A stretch of 64,000 nt of DNA from Spongiibacter nanhainus (GCF_016132545.1 NZ_CP066167.1:186001-250000); one strand, 5' to 3'; positions 16,675-25,921 are shown, counted from the first letter of the stretch. Notes: a model not told the origin generated them from the letters alone. Translations and numbers: made by a program.

Positions 16675-17458
16675 CTACAATTGTGTGACCGATACCAGCT
16701 GCCGCTGGGGGAACATCGGTGGCCCGAACTGGGTATAGATGGCAACATCTGCCGCATCCCGGCCGTAAGCGAAGGCCACGTAACCGCCACGGGTATAGGC
16801 CTGTGTCGGGTCAAAGGTGTACCAGCGGCCGCCGACAAAGGCCTCAAACCAGGCGTGTAGGTCCATGGGTTGTAGTTGGTGGAGACAGCCCACCACCATG
16901 CGAGCGGGAATGCTCAGGCTGCGACACAGTGCGATGCCCAGGTGGGCCAAGTCCCGGCATACCCCATACCCTTGCTGGTAGGTCTCCATGGCCGAGATCG
17001 GGCGGTCGACGCTGCCGGGGCGGTAGGCGATGTTTTGCCGCAACCAGTTTTCTATGGCGGCGACCTGGTCGTAACCCAGTAGCGAGCCCTGGCCAATTTG
17101 GGTCGCTAAATCGTTGCAGCGCTCGGATTCGCAGTAGCGGCTGGGCAGCAAATAATTGAGGACATCGTCGGGTAGGTTTTGCACCTCTACAAAGGGGGCG
17201 CCGGGGGGCGCGGTCAGTGCCGTCGGCAATTTCCACGTCCGCCTCGGTAGTGATCTCAAATTGCCCAACCGGCGCGACCAAGCGCTGGCAAAGGTTGCCG
17301 TAGCTATCGGTGAACTCAAAGGCGGGCACATTGGGGTTTAACAGATAACTCTCCCGGGATATCCATTGCTGGGCGCCACTGCGGGGCCGCAGCATAAGAA
17401 TAAAAGGCATTGGCGCAGTGATATCAAAGGCCAGTTCACAACGGGTTCGCAGCCACAT
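16675..17458 (-). pseudogene. Transglutaminase-like cysteine protease-fold protein, one frameshift
   Basis: The two halves lie in different frames. The N-terminal bacterial transglutaminase-like segment (17458 to about 17210) begins [13 protein letters not shown]. The catalytic half has the Cys in [11 protein letters not shown], the His in [11 protein letters not shown] and the Asp in TFDPTQ. Removing one C from the C6 run on the minus strand (plus 17203-17208) joins them as one 260-residue protein ([11 protein letters not shown]), a normal size for this family. All three catalytic residues survive, so the gene may be intact in the cell. It overlaps nothing and lies 3 bp after the small lipoprotein gene. 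Confidence 0.82.
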
Positions 17459-17461
17459 GGC

Positions 17462-17692
17462 TTACTCGCTTCCTGTCGGAGTGGGGTGGATTTCCGCTTC
17501 GTTGCGGTGTTGTTGGTACTCTTCGAAGCTAACGCCGCTTTCCGCCATGCATTCTTCATACTGGCTGGGTGGCTGCTTCTCGCATTCCAAGCGCTGGTTG
17601 TGCTGGATGTTGTTGTAGACCGCCTCGTTGCTGCAGGCGCCCAGCAGCGATATCAGCAGCAGCTGAGGTATTGCCAATATGCCTTTGTGCAC
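17462..17692 (-). CDS. Small lipoprotein of unknown function
   Basis: A 76-residue protein with a signal peptide ending in the lipobox LLGAC (Cys20). The mature part is polar and contains two more cysteines (LECEKQ and YEECMAES) that could pair. I do not recognise a family. It sits 12 bp after the nitroreductase and 3 bp before the transglutaminase gene, so it is probably in their operon. Confidence 0.7.
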   Translation of the reverse strand: MHKGILAIPQLLLISLLGACSNEAVYNNIQHNQRLECEKQPPSQYEECMAESGVSFEEYQQHRNEAEIHPTPTGSE

Positions 17693-17704
17693 GGTGTGAG
17701 CCCC

Positions 17705-18370
17705 TTATTTGATCAAGGTCAGCATGGAGTCCAGCGGCGCCCGATCCATGGTGACTTCATTAATTTTTGCGCCTTTATCTTCATAACCAAATGACAGGCC
17801 GCAAATGATTTCGTGCCCCTCTGGCAGACTGGCAATCTCTTTAATAGGGTCAGGGTAAAAAGCCAAGGCGCCCTGGGGGCAGCTCGCCGCGCCGTACTCA
17901 ACCAGGAGTAACATGAGTGTTTGCAGGTAGATGCCGACATCCAGGGCATTCACCGGGCCCATGCCCCCGGGCATGGAGATAAACCCCACGTGAGGCGCGC
18001 CAAAGAACTCCCAGTTCTTGAGCATCAGTGCCTGGCGCTTGTCCCGCTCGTGGCGTTCAATATCCATGGTGCTGTAGTAGCGCATGGCGCAGTCGTATTG
18101 GCGCTCTTTATACACCCCACCCAGGTCGGCATCACCGGGTTTAAAGCCGGGGCTGGGTGCTTTGCCGCTGACAATCTCTTCGACCAGAGCTTTTTCCAAC
18201 TTGTCTCTCGCTTCGCCGGATACCACCGTCAAATGCCAGGGCTGGGTGTTGCAGTTGGAGGGGGCCAGGCGAGCGTGGTCCAGTATCTCCAGCAGTATGT
18301 CATCGGGGATGGGGTCGGGCTTGTAGCCGCGAATGGTGCGGCGAGCTTTTAGCGCGTCAACGACGTTCAT
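17705..18370 (-). CDS. Nitroreductase family protein
   Basis: A 221-residue flavin enzyme. The N-terminus ALKARRTIRGYKPDPIPDD contains the family's FMN-phosphate-binding Arg pair. It is followed by DHARLAPSNCNTQPWHLTV and near the end ICGLSFGYEDKGAKIN. Such enzymes reduce nitroaromatics, quinones or enones with NAD(P)H. Transcription probably starts in the interval 18371-18480, and the gene leads the small lipoprotein and transglutaminase genes. Confidence 0.9.
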   Translation of the reverse strand: MNVVDALKARRTIRGYKPDPIPDDILLEILDHARLAPSNCNTQPWHLTVVSGEARDKLEKALVEEIVSGKAPSPGFKPGDADLGGVYKERQYDCAMRYYSTMDIERHERDKRQALMLKNWEFFGAPHVGFISMPGGMGPVNALDVGIYLQTLMLLLVEYGAASCPQGALAFYPDPIKEIASLPEGHEIICGLSFGYEDKGAKINEVTMDRAPLDSMLTLIK

Positions 18371-18483
18371 TCGGGTGGTCCTATTCAGTGTCTCTATTTG
18401 CAGCGTGAGTTACAGCGCACCAGAGTAGCATACCGCGCCAGGCGCCTGTCGAGACGACGGGTGGCGACGTCTTTTTAACCTGG

Positions 18484-18644
18484 CAATCAAATAGCTGAAT
18501 CCTTCGCTATTTAATTGTCGCCCGTAAAAATCAGCGGAATTTGCGAAATTCCTTGATTTTTACGGGCTCGCCTAGGCTTACAGCCTGTGGCGGCACATCC
18601 ATGTGCCGCTATTAATTCGGCTAAAAGCTTGCCGATTTAATAGC
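18484..18644. repeat. Cluster of five consecutive inverted repeats
   Basis: Five hairpin-forming units lie side by side. They are 18484-18517 (12-bp arms, 11 matching), 18521-18566 (13-bp and 7-bp stems, nearly perfect), about 18575-18587 (AGGC/GCCT), 18592-18607 (GGCACAT/ATGTGCC) and 18608-18644 (14-bp arms, 13 matching, crossing the DUF2164 stop). The region is AT-richer than its surroundings and contains no plausible gene. It could be a REP- or MITE-like element, or a structured RNA. Confidence 0.7.
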
Positions 18645-18891
18645 TGCCGCCGGTGGGTTTCTCCAACTGATAAAGGGCGTCGCTGATATCTTCCAGCTTA
18701 TCGTTCAATAGGGCCTGGGCGTCGTAGAGGCCGCGATTGTAGAAATAGCCACCGATTTCTTCAGCAAAAAATTCCAGCAGGAACTGGGCGTCAAACTGGC
18801 CCAGCTCCTGATCCAACTCTTCACGAAAATACAGCTGAATCCTGCCGGTAATGGCAGCCAGCTCCTCTTTTGAAAAGGTAATGTCGGCCAT
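18637..18891 (-). CDS. DUF2164 domain-containing protein
   Basis: An 84-residue acidic protein. It matches the small DUF2164 family by its pattern FSKEELAAITGRIQLYF followed by ELGQFDAQFLLEFF and the aromatic-rich YFYNRGLYDAQ. The frame is open to 19014. The ATG at 18891 is preferred because it gives the usual family length and N-terminus (MADITFSKEE) with GGAG nine bases upstream. The function is not known. Its stop lies inside the last hairpin of the downstream inverted-repeat cluster. Confidence 0.8.
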   Translation of the reverse strand: MADITFSKEELAAITGRIQLYFREELDQELGQFDAQFLLEFFAEEIGGYFYNRGLYDAQALLNDKLEDISDALYQLEKPTGGSY

Positions 18892-19142
18892 GTCGACTCG
18901 CTCCGGTTTGAATGGTGGGCTCCACCTTATCGCCTCCTCGCCAGGGATAACAGCGCTTGGGTAATCACAGTTTTTTTGGGGCTTGAGCGGCGTTAGCTGC
19001 ACAGTAGGTTTCACAAAAAATTCACGCAGAGCGTCGATTTGGTCGGCGAGATTTCATTTTTCATTGCGAGACTGTGGCGATGGCCAGTGGTGCGTCCGCG
19101 GTCTGGTCCTCTAACAACACTGCCAAGTAGTAGGAGTTTGCA

Positions 19143-21137
19143 ATGAATCACTTTAGTAAAGCGGCCTTAGCGCTAGTGCTGAGTGCTGGTGTCTTGACCG
19201 CCTGTGGTGGCGATGATGGTGATCGCGGCCCGCAAGGCGAAAAAGGTGACCCCGGTACATCCGGGCAACCAGGCCAGCAAGGGCCGGAAGGTCCACAAGG
19301 CCCCGCCGGTGAAGATGCCCGTCGCGCCATGGATCTCACCATCCTGCACATGAATGACCATCACTCCCACATTACCGCAGACAGTTTTGACTTCGATGTA
19401 TCGGGGTTGGATTTGAGCGCGACTATTGAGGGCGGCGGCCCGGTAAGCGAGATCGAAGTCGCTTACGGTGGTTTCCCGATGATGGTGAGCTTGTTCAATA
19501 CGCTGGCGGGTCAAAACGAAAACGTGTTGAAGCTGCACGCTGGGGATGCTATCACCGGTACCTTGTTCTATACCCTGTTCTCCGGCGCTGCCGACGCGGC
19601 GGTGATGAACCAAATCTGTTTTGACGCCTTTGCACTGGGTAACCACGAATTTGATGATGGCGACGCCGGTTTAGCCAAGTTCCTCGACGCCCTGAATTCC
19701 ACAGCCTGTGAAACACCCGCGTTGGCGGCCAATGTGGTGCCCGGCGCCAGCTCGGCGATAGCCAGCGGCTATATTCAGCCCTACACTATCCTTGAACGCA
19801 GCGGGCAGCAAATTGGCATTATCGGTATCGACATTGCCGGCAAGACCAAAAATTCCTCCCAGCCAGATGCCGATACCCAGTTCCTGGACGAAACCACCAC
19901 GGCGCAACAGTATATTGACGAGCTGGAAGGCCTTGGCGTGGATAAAATCATTCTGCTGACCCACTACCAATATCAGCAAGACCTGGCCCTGGCAGCAAAC
20001 CTCAGCGGTGTGGATGTCATCGTCGGTGGTGACTCCCACACCCTGTTGGGCAGCGACACCTACAGTGATCTGGGCTTTAATCCTATTGCTCCATATCCAG
20101 CGCAAGTGTCTAACAGTGACGGTGAGCCGGTGTGCGTGGTTCAGGCTTGGGAGTACGCCCATATCATGGGTAAGTTGAATGTCTCCTTCGATGATGACGG
20201 CGTGGTCACCCACTGTGGTGGGCAAACCTACATGCCCATCAGCAACAGCTTCAGCTACGAATTTAACGACGATGAAAACCGCACTTTAAACAGCAACGAC
20301 ACCTTTGCGGTGACCCAGGCGCTCACCGGCTACCCCGAAGTGGCCGTAACACAGGCGGACGCCAGCACTGCGGACTTGGTGGAGTTTTTTGACTCGCAAA
20401 CCGAAGAGCTGCGTCAAACTGTGATTGGCAGCGTCGCCAGCGATTTATGCCTGGAGCGCTTCCCCGGTCAAGGCCGGTCCACCATCTGTGATGTTAGCCT
20501 CACCGCTAATATGGGTAGCGACATTTCCAATATTGTGGCCAAGGCCTTTATGACGGTAACCCCCACTGCGGATATTGGCATCCAGAATGGTGGCGGTGTC
20601 CGTGTGGACGTCCCAGCCGGTGACTACACTATCGCCGATGCCTATACCCTGCTGCCCTTCAGCAATACTCTGGTTACCCTGGAGATGACTGGCCAGCAAA
20701 TCATCGATGTCTTGGAAGATGCCCTGGCCAATGCGCTGGATAACGGCGGCTCGACGGGTTCCTACCCCTATGCATCCGGTCTGCGCTACAACATCGACGC
20801 CTCTCAGGTAGCGGGTAGCCGAGTCAGCAATGTTGAAGTGAACCCCCGAGTCGCTGGCAACTGGACGCCCATCGATACCGCGGCCACTTACACTGTGGTC
20901 ACCAACGACTTTATTGCCTCAGGCCAGGACGGCTATCTGGCCTTTAAGCCCATCTACGACGCCGGCAACTTTGTGGATACCTTTACCGAGTACGCCCAGG
21001 GTTTTGTGGACTACGTTGAGGCCCTCAACGAAGCCGGCCAGTCAGTGGATAAACTGCCCGCCGCGGAATACTCCACGCAAAACTACATTGGTGCTGACGG
21101 GTGTGATCACAGCACCGGTGCCTGTAGCGGGTTTTAA
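19143..21137 (+). CDS. Lipoprotein 5'-nucleotidase/metallophosphoesterase with collagen-like stalk
   Basis: A 664-residue protein. The lipobox VLTAC (Cys21) is followed by eleven collagen-like G-x-y triplets (about residues 26-58). A calcineurin-like metallophosphoesterase domain follows (LHMNDHHSHI, ALGNHEFDD, GGDSHTLLG). The C-terminal 5'-nucleotidase domain has the motif NGGGVRVDVPAGDYTIADAY and ends near residue 640. It probably hydrolyses extracellular or periplasmic nucleotides or related phosphoesters at the membrane surface. UshA-type enzymes are normally soluble, so the stalk and lipid anchor are unusual. The ribosome-binding site TAGGAG lies upstream of the ATG. Confidence 0.9.
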   Translation: MNHFSKAALALVLSAGVLTACGGDDGDRGPQGEKGDPGTSGQPGQQGPEGPQGPAGEDARRAMDLTILHMNDHHSHITADSFDFDVSGLDLSATIEGGGPVSEIEVAYGGFPMMVSLFNTLAGQNENVLKLHAGDAITGTLFYTLFSGAADAAVMNQICFDAFALGNHEFDDGDAGLAKFLDALNSTACETPALAANVVPGASSAIASGYIQPYTILERSGQQIGIIGIDIAGKTKNSSQPDADTQFLDETTTAQQYIDELEGLGVDKIILLTHYQYQQDLALAANLSGVDVIVGGDSHTLLGSDTYSDLGFNPIAPYPAQVSNSDGEPVCVVQAWEYAHIMGKLNVSFDDDGVVTHCGGQTYMPISNSFSYEFNDDENRTLNSNDTFAVTQALTGYPEVAVTQADASTADLVEFFDSQTEELRQTVIGSVASDLCLERFPGQGRSTICDVSLTANMGSDISNIVAKAFMTVTPTADIGIQNGGGVRVDVPAGDYTIADAYTLLPFSNTLVTLEMTGQQIIDVLEDALANALDNGGSTGSYPYASGLRYNIDASQVAGSRVSNVEVNPRVAGNWTPIDTAATYTVVTNDFIASGQDGYLAFKPIYDAGNFVDTFTEYAQGFVDYVEALNEAGQSVDKLPAAEYSTQNYIGADGCDHSTGACSGF

Positions 21138-21182
21138 ATTTTTGCGTGGTAGCGTAATCGGTCTAAACACGTCGAGCGGATT

Positions 21183-21207
21183 AAAGGCCCTCATTTGAGG
21201 GCCTTTT
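21183..21207 (+). terminator. Rho-independent terminator of the nucleotidase gene
   Basis: AAAGGCCCTC, loop ATTT and GAGGGCCTTTT form a perfect stem followed by T residues, 45 bp past the stop. Confidence 0.9.
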
Positions 21208-21334
21208 CTGTATCCGCGTACCCAACTTAGAAGTAGTCAATAACGTCGATTAAGGTCGGAAATGCTACCGCAATGTTGGCGGAAGTTACCGGCTGATCGT
21301 ACAATCTCCGGCTTTCTCTCCTGTTGTATCCCTC

Positions 21335-22111
21335 ATGACCGAACTCGCAGTGTACCAGTACCTTCTTATCGGCCTGATTTTTATCTGGAGTGGCTTTGTG
21401 CGCTCGGGTCTGGGTTTTGGTGGTGCGGTGTTGTCGCTGCCCTTTTTGTTGCTGGTGCACGACGAACCGCTAGTGTTCCTGCCGATCATCTCGGTGCACT
21501 TGTTGGTGTTTTCTTCTCTAACCATCGCCATGAATAACCGTCATGCGGTGGCCGGGGGTGGGGCAGAATCCGTCAGTACCGTGGATTGGGCGTACTTGCG
21601 GCGCATTTTACCCATCATGATTGTGCCCAAATTGGTTGGCGTGGTTGGGCTGATTACCCTGCCGGGTGGGGTGTTGAGTGCGATTATCTTTGTGATCGTG
21701 TCGGTGTACTCGCTGACCTATATCTTCAATCGCCCTTTTCGCAGTCGCAGCCCCTTTGTCGATGTGCTGTTTTTGGTGGTGGGGGCTTATATCAGTGGCA
21801 CGTCCTTGATCGGCGCACCATTGATTATCGCAGTGATGGCCCAGCATGTGGCTCGGGAAAAGTTGCGGGATACCCTATTGGCGCTGTGGTTTATTATGGT
21901 GGGGATCAAGCTGGTGGCCTTTATCTGGGCCGGTGTCGATCTGCAGTTAGTGCATCATTTGTGGTTGCTGCCCTGCGCGGCAGTGGGCCATGTGATCGGA
22001 CTGAGGGCCCACAACAAAATGTTGCAGGCCGAGACGCCGACGTTTTTCCGGATTGTCGGCGCGGTACTGCTCACGGTTAGCGTGCTTGGGATGTGGCAGT
22101 CGCTGGCTTAG
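21335..22111 (+). CDS. Sulfite exporter TauE/SafE (TSUP) family permease
   Basis: A 258-residue membrane protein with about eight hydrophobic segments. Its N-terminus (WSGFVRSGLGFGGAVLSLPFL) and its second-half repeat (ISGTSLIGAPLIIAVMAQHV) carry the two Gly/Pro-rich repeats of the TSUP family. Members move sulfite, sulfoacetate, taurine-derived or other organic anions; the substrate here is unknown. Its last 35 bp overlap the convergent symporter gene on the other strand. Confidence 0.88.
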   Translation: MTELAVYQYLLIGLIFIWSGFVRSGLGFGGAVLSLPFLLLVHDEPLVFLPIISVHLLVFSSLTIAMNNRHAVAGGGAESVSTVDWAYLRRILPIMIVPKLVGVVGLITLPGGVLSAIIFVIVSVYSLTYIFNRPFRSRSPFVDVLFLVVGAYISGTSLIGAPLIIAVMAQHVAREKLRDTLLALWFIMVGIKLVAFIWAGVDLQLVHHLWLLPCAAVGHVIGLRAHNKMLQAETPTFFRIVGAVLLTVSVLGMWQSLA

Positions 22112-23516
22112 TGGCTTTTTGGTCGCCAAAAATCAGGCTCAGTATCCAGAAGCACAGCAGGCCGGCGAGGATGCCGGGCAACCCTTCGTACACCATCAGG
22201 TGCAGGTCCAGCAGTCGCCACAACAGGGCGACACCAATGCCGGTGGCGCTCATGGCAATGGCAATGCCCTGACTGGGGCGTCGGCCGGCGATCAGCACCA
22301 AAAGCATGGGCACAAAGGCGCTGGCCAGCCCCGACCAGGCCATGACCACCATACCGAATACGCTTTGGGAGCTGAGCAGGGCCCAGCCCAGAGCGAGGGC
22401 GGTCACCACGAAGGTAGCGGTTTTAATCAGTATGGGCTTTTCGATTTGCTGGGGCAGCAAGTCGTGGGTCAGTGCGGCGGAAGAGGACAGAACCAGCGAG
22501 TCCGCCGTCGACAGTGTGGCGGCAAAGACCCCGGCCAGGATCAGGCCGACCATCACCGGCGGCAGTAGCTCCTGGGCCATGGTGGGCAGGGCCAGTTCGG
22601 CGTCGAAATTGCCAATTTCCGGCAGATAGATTTTGGACAGCAGGCCGACAGAGGTCGCCATCAAGTAGAAGGCGGTGAACCACAGGTAGTACCACACCCG
22701 GGCGCGGTTCATTTGGCCCACATCGTCAAGGGTCATAAAGCGCACCATCACATGGGGTTGGCCAGCGACGGAGAGCCCCGCAAACAGCCAGCCCACCGCA
22801 AATAATACCGCGCCGGTAAAGCCGGGGAAGGCGAGGTCTTCGGGGAACCAGTTCATGTACTGAGGTACGCTATGGAGTTGATCCAGGGTGGCGCTCATGC
22901 CGCCCAGGTTGGCAACGGCGACCCACAGCAGCACGCCCATGGCGGTAATCATCACGATGGATTGGGCGGCGTCGGTCCAGATCGAGGCACGGATGCCGCC
23001 CGCCAGACAATAGAGGGTGACCAGTACCGCGCCCACCACCGCGCCGCTCCACAGGGGCCAGTCGAACAATACGTGAAGTGCTTTGCTGCCTGCCAATAGC
23101 TGGGCGGCGGCGTAGGATAACAGTAGCAGCATGGAGAGTAGTGCGGCCAGGCGCTGGTAGCCGGGCAGAGCGTTGTGCCATTGGCTGAGCACGCCGATAT
23201 AGCTCACCTCTCCGGTTTTGGCGGTGGCCTCACGCAGTTTGCGGTGCACCAGCTGAGAGGCGATAAAATCGCCGACGATCCAGCCCACCATCATCCAAAA
23301 CGCCGACAGTCCGACCGTATAGGTGTACCCGATGACGCCGATGAACATATAGCCGCTGTTGTTCGTGGCGACTGCCGACAGCCCCACCAGCCAGGGCTTA
23401 ACGGTATTGCTGGCCAGGTAGTAGTCGTCGCTGCGGTGGGTGTTGGCGTAGAGGGATGACAGGCCGATCAGCACAAAGGCGGCGAGAAAGGCCAGAAAAC
23501 TCCAGGCGGTAACCAT
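22077..23516 (-). CDS. Sodium:solute symporter (SSS family, PutP-like)
   Basis: A 479-residue permease with about 13 membrane segments. SSS/LeuT-fold signatures include the N-terminal YYLASNTVKPWLVGLSAVA, the GGIRASIWTDAAQS segment and the sodium-site region FAATLSTADSLVLSSSAAL. It lies 63 bp downstream of the TPR protein gene, in the same direction as the ectoine operon, so it is probably the operon's last gene. A role in proline, ectoine or other compatible-solute uptake is a reasonable inference; PutP relatives import proline with Na+. Confidence 0.87.
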   Translation of the reverse strand: MVTAWSFLAFLAAFVLIGLSSLYANTHRSDDYYLASNTVKPWLVGLSAVATNNSGYMFIGVIGYTYTVGLSAFWMMVGWIVGDFIASQLVHRKLREATAKTGEVSYIGVLSQWHNALPGYQRLAALLSMLLLLSYAAAQLLAGSKALHVLFDWPLWSGAVVGAVLVTLYCLAGGIRASIWTDAAQSIVMITAMGVLLWVAVANLGGMSATLDQLHSVPQYMNWFPEDLAFPGFTGAVLFAVGWLFAGLSVAGQPHVMVRFMTLDDVGQMNRARVWYYLWFTAFYLMATSVGLLSKIYLPEIGNFDAELALPTMAQELLPPVMVGLILAGVFAATLSTADSLVLSSSAALTHDLLPQQIEKPILIKTATFVVTALALGWALLSSQSVFGMVVMAWSGLASAFVPMLLVLIAGRRPSQGIAIAMSATGIGVALLWRLLDLHLMVYEGLPGILAGLLCFWILSLIFGDQKATKPATATSQAR

Positions 23517-23579
23517 AGATACTCCATTGTTGTTGCCGCCCCGTCGTTTTGATAATTGGGCTTGAAATAATCGGGCGGC

Positions 23580-24494
23580 TTAGCTTGGTTTTTCTATTGT
23601 TGGATCGAGGATTTCGTGAATCGCCGGGTGGTCTCGCAGCGGCTCCAATTCGCTATCGCGCCACAGTTCATCGCGATAGATTTCTGTCTGCTCCACGGCC
23701 TTGCCAAAGTAGCGGGCGGCCTCGTCGGTATTGCCCAGTCGCGCATAGGCGCAGGCCAGTTGATAGAAGGCGTGGCCGTTGTGCTCGTCCTGGGCCAGGG
23801 CCTGGTGACACAGGTTAACCGCCCATTGGGGTTCGCCTTGCTCCAGGGCCGCATCGGCCTTGTAGGTAATGGCTTCCACGTCGTTGGGGCGAATAGCCAG
23901 AATTTGGTCGTAAACTGCGATTTTACCGGCCGGACTGTTTTCCTGGGTCGCTCGCAACCATAGTGAGTGAATTTCCTGGGTGCGATTGATCTCCTCTCGG
24001 TTTGACTCGATGTGGGCGGTTTCTTGCTTGAGCTGCTTCTCGATGGCCCGCAGGCGATTTTCATATTCTTCCACCAGTTCGGAAACTTGCTCGTTGGCAA
24101 CGCTGTGGACCTTGTCCTTGATGTCCCGGATGGAGCTCCAGCCAATAAGGACTAGGGCCGAGCTGACGCCGGCGATCAGGTAGAAGAAATAGGTGACGGT
24201 GTTGGTGGAGTAGCTGACCGCTTTGTCGGCGGCGGCCAGTTCCCGGTCCACCACTTCCTGGGTGAGCTCCCGGTGCTTGCGCTCCATGTCGATGCGCAGC
24301 GAGCGGACCTCGTCGAGCAGGTAACGCTCAATAAAAGGCGAATACAGGGGCTCTTTCAGCTCCTCAATATGCTGATCGAGCCTGGGGTCTTCGACAGATT
24401 GTGGTTGTTGCGAGTTTGAAGGCTGCTGGGCCAGCGCGATAGCGCTGGATAATCCCAGCAGTATCAGCAGTCCAGCCCTGGTCAGGCTGCGCAT
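23580..24494 (-). CDS. TPR-containing membrane protein of the ectoine operon
   Basis: A 304-residue protein. It has a signal sequence (about residues 1-22), a helical region, one membrane segment near residues 103-123 (VTYFFYLIAGVSSALVLIGW), then a long coiled coil (about 135-175). Tetratricopeptide repeats follow (AIRPNDVEAITYKADAALEQGE, QLACAYARLGNTDEAARYFGKA, given as spans near residues 205-270). The terminal segment DSELEPLRDHPAIHEIL resembles the TPR end-of-group motif. It overlaps the aspartokinase gene by 13 bp, which means tight coupling to ectoine synthesis. A scaffold or sensing role is possible but unproven. Confidence 0.82.
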   Translation of the reverse strand: MRSLTRAGLLILLGLSSAIALAQQPSNSQQPQSVEDPRLDQHIEELKEPLYSPFIERYLLDEVRSLRIDMERKHRELTQEVVDRELAAADKAVSYSTNTVTYFFYLIAGVSSALVLIGWSSIRDIKDKVHSVANEQVSELVEEYENRLRAIEKQLKQETAHIESNREEINRTQEIHSLWLRATQENSPAGKIAVYDQILAIRPNDVEAITYKADAALEQGEPQWAVNLCHQALAQDEHNGHAFYQLACAYARLGNTDEAARYFGKAVEQTEIYRDELWRDSELEPLRDHPAIHEILDPTIEKPS

Positions 24495-25921
24495 ATGGCA
24501 TCTCCGTGATCGTGGACTTCTACCAGGCAGCGGTGCAGGCTGGCAACCGCTTCCTCATAGTCATCTTCGTTGATCACGAACTGCATATCCACCTGCCGCA
24601 TGGATTGATGCATGGCCAGCACGCTGATGTCGGCTGACGCCAGCGCAGAAACCGTTTTGGCCAGCATGCCAGGTACCTGCATATCGCTGCCGATGGCAGA
24701 GACAATGGCGACCTTGCGGGTGCTCACTTCTGCGGTAGGAAATTCCTCGCTGACCGCCTTGACGATCCGCTTCACGGTTTTCAGGCTGGTGCCCAAATAG
24801 TGGGTGATGGTGTTGGCGTTGATGTCCTTAGTGATCACCGTGGCCTTGAAACGCTCGATGGAGCTGAGGATTTTTTGCTCATACTGCCACAGCGAGCCCA
24901 CCATGTCCTGATCGAACACCTCCAGGGCGTAGACCTGCTTGCGGCCGGCAATAATTTCCACGCAGGGGCGTTCGCTGCGGTAGTCACCGTCGATCAGCGT
25001 GCCGTTGTGTTCGGGCTCAAAGGTATTTTTCACCCGCAGCGGGATGTGGTCTTTGCGCAGCCCCTTGGCCGCACGGGGGTGGATGGCCTCCATGCCCAAG
25101 TTGGCCAGCTGGTCGGCCACGTCGTAGTTGGTGCGACCGATGGGCACCACCTTGTCGGCACCCACCAAGCGGGGGTCGGCACTACTGAGGTGATACTCTT
25201 TGTGAATAATCGCTTCGGCGGCGCCGCTTTTTACTGCTAGGCGGCTAAAGGTCATTTCGCTGTAGCCCCGGTCAAAAGTGGCCATCAAGCCCTCTTTGCA
25301 GTAGGCATAGCCGGTGACAATGGGCAGCTCCTCGTCGACTTTGATCTTGTCCAGCTCCCGCTGGATGTGGTCATCGAGGGGAATCGCCTCTTCCATGCGC
25401 CAGCCGGACAGGTCGACAAAGCGGGCGTTGATGCCGTCCCGTTGCAATAGTTTAGCTGTGTTCCAGGCGCTGTGGACCTCGCCGATGCTGGCCAGCATTT
25501 CCCGCACGGTCAGCAGGTGGTCTTCCAGTTCAAAGTGGCCGTGCTGACACAGGCGGTGCAAGTTGTCCATGCAGCGCTCGGCTTCCAATAGACGGCCTTC
25601 GATAAACTTGTTGGCCTCGTCCAGCTGGTCGGCGTCTTGAAACAGCTCGCTGTTGATCTTGCGCAGTTCGTTACCGACGTTAACCAGCGCCTCCCGCCAC
25701 AGGGCTTCGCTGCCTTCTTGGTCGGCGAACAGGCCATAGACGCCGGGGTTGCCGTTGCGCTTGTTTTCCAGCAGCAAATCGGTCACACCGCCGTAGGCGG
25801 ATACCACAAAAATGCGGTTGTACAAAAAGCCGTCTTTGGCGCCGGCGATGATGATGTTGTCGCGTACAGCGGCGTAATCACTCATCGAAGTGCCGCCAAT
25901 TTTCTCTACGCTATGTGACAT
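24482..25921 (-). CDS. ask: Aspartate kinase, ectoine-specific type (Ask_Ect)
   Basis: A 479-residue aspartokinase. The N-terminal VEKIGGTSMSDY is the variant KxGGTS motif, typical of the aspartokinases encoded in ectoine operons. The kinase domain contains GRTNYDVADQLANLG, and a tandem ACT region near residues 345-479 includes SAIGSDMQVPGMLAKTVSAL. It makes aspartyl phosphate for L-aspartate semialdehyde, the precursor of diaminobutyrate. Having its own aspartokinase probably frees ectoine synthesis from feedback by lysine and threonine. It lies 117 bp after ectC. Confidence 0.92.
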   Translation of the reverse strand: MSHSVEKIGGTSMSDYAAVRDNIIIAGAKDGFLYNRIFVVSAYGGVTDLLLENKRNGNPGVYGLFADQEGSEALWREALVNVGNELRKINSELFQDADQLDEANKFIEGRLLEAERCMDNLHRLCQHGHFELEDHLLTVREMLASIGEVHSAWNTAKLLQRDGINARFVDLSGWRMEEAIPLDDHIQRELDKIKVDEELPIVTGYAYCKEGLMATFDRGYSEMTFSRLAVKSGAAEAIIHKEYHLSSADPRLVGADKVVPIGRTNYDVADQLANLGMEAIHPRAAKGLRKDHIPLRVKNTFEPEHNGTLIDGDYRSERPCVEIIAGRKQVYALEVFDQDMVGSLWQYEQKILSSIERFKATVITKDINANTITHYLGTSLKTVKRIVKAVSEEFPTAEVSTRKVAIVSAIGSDMQVPGMLAKTVSALASADISVLAMHQSMRQVDMQFVINEDDYEEAVASLHRCLVEVHDHGDAICAA

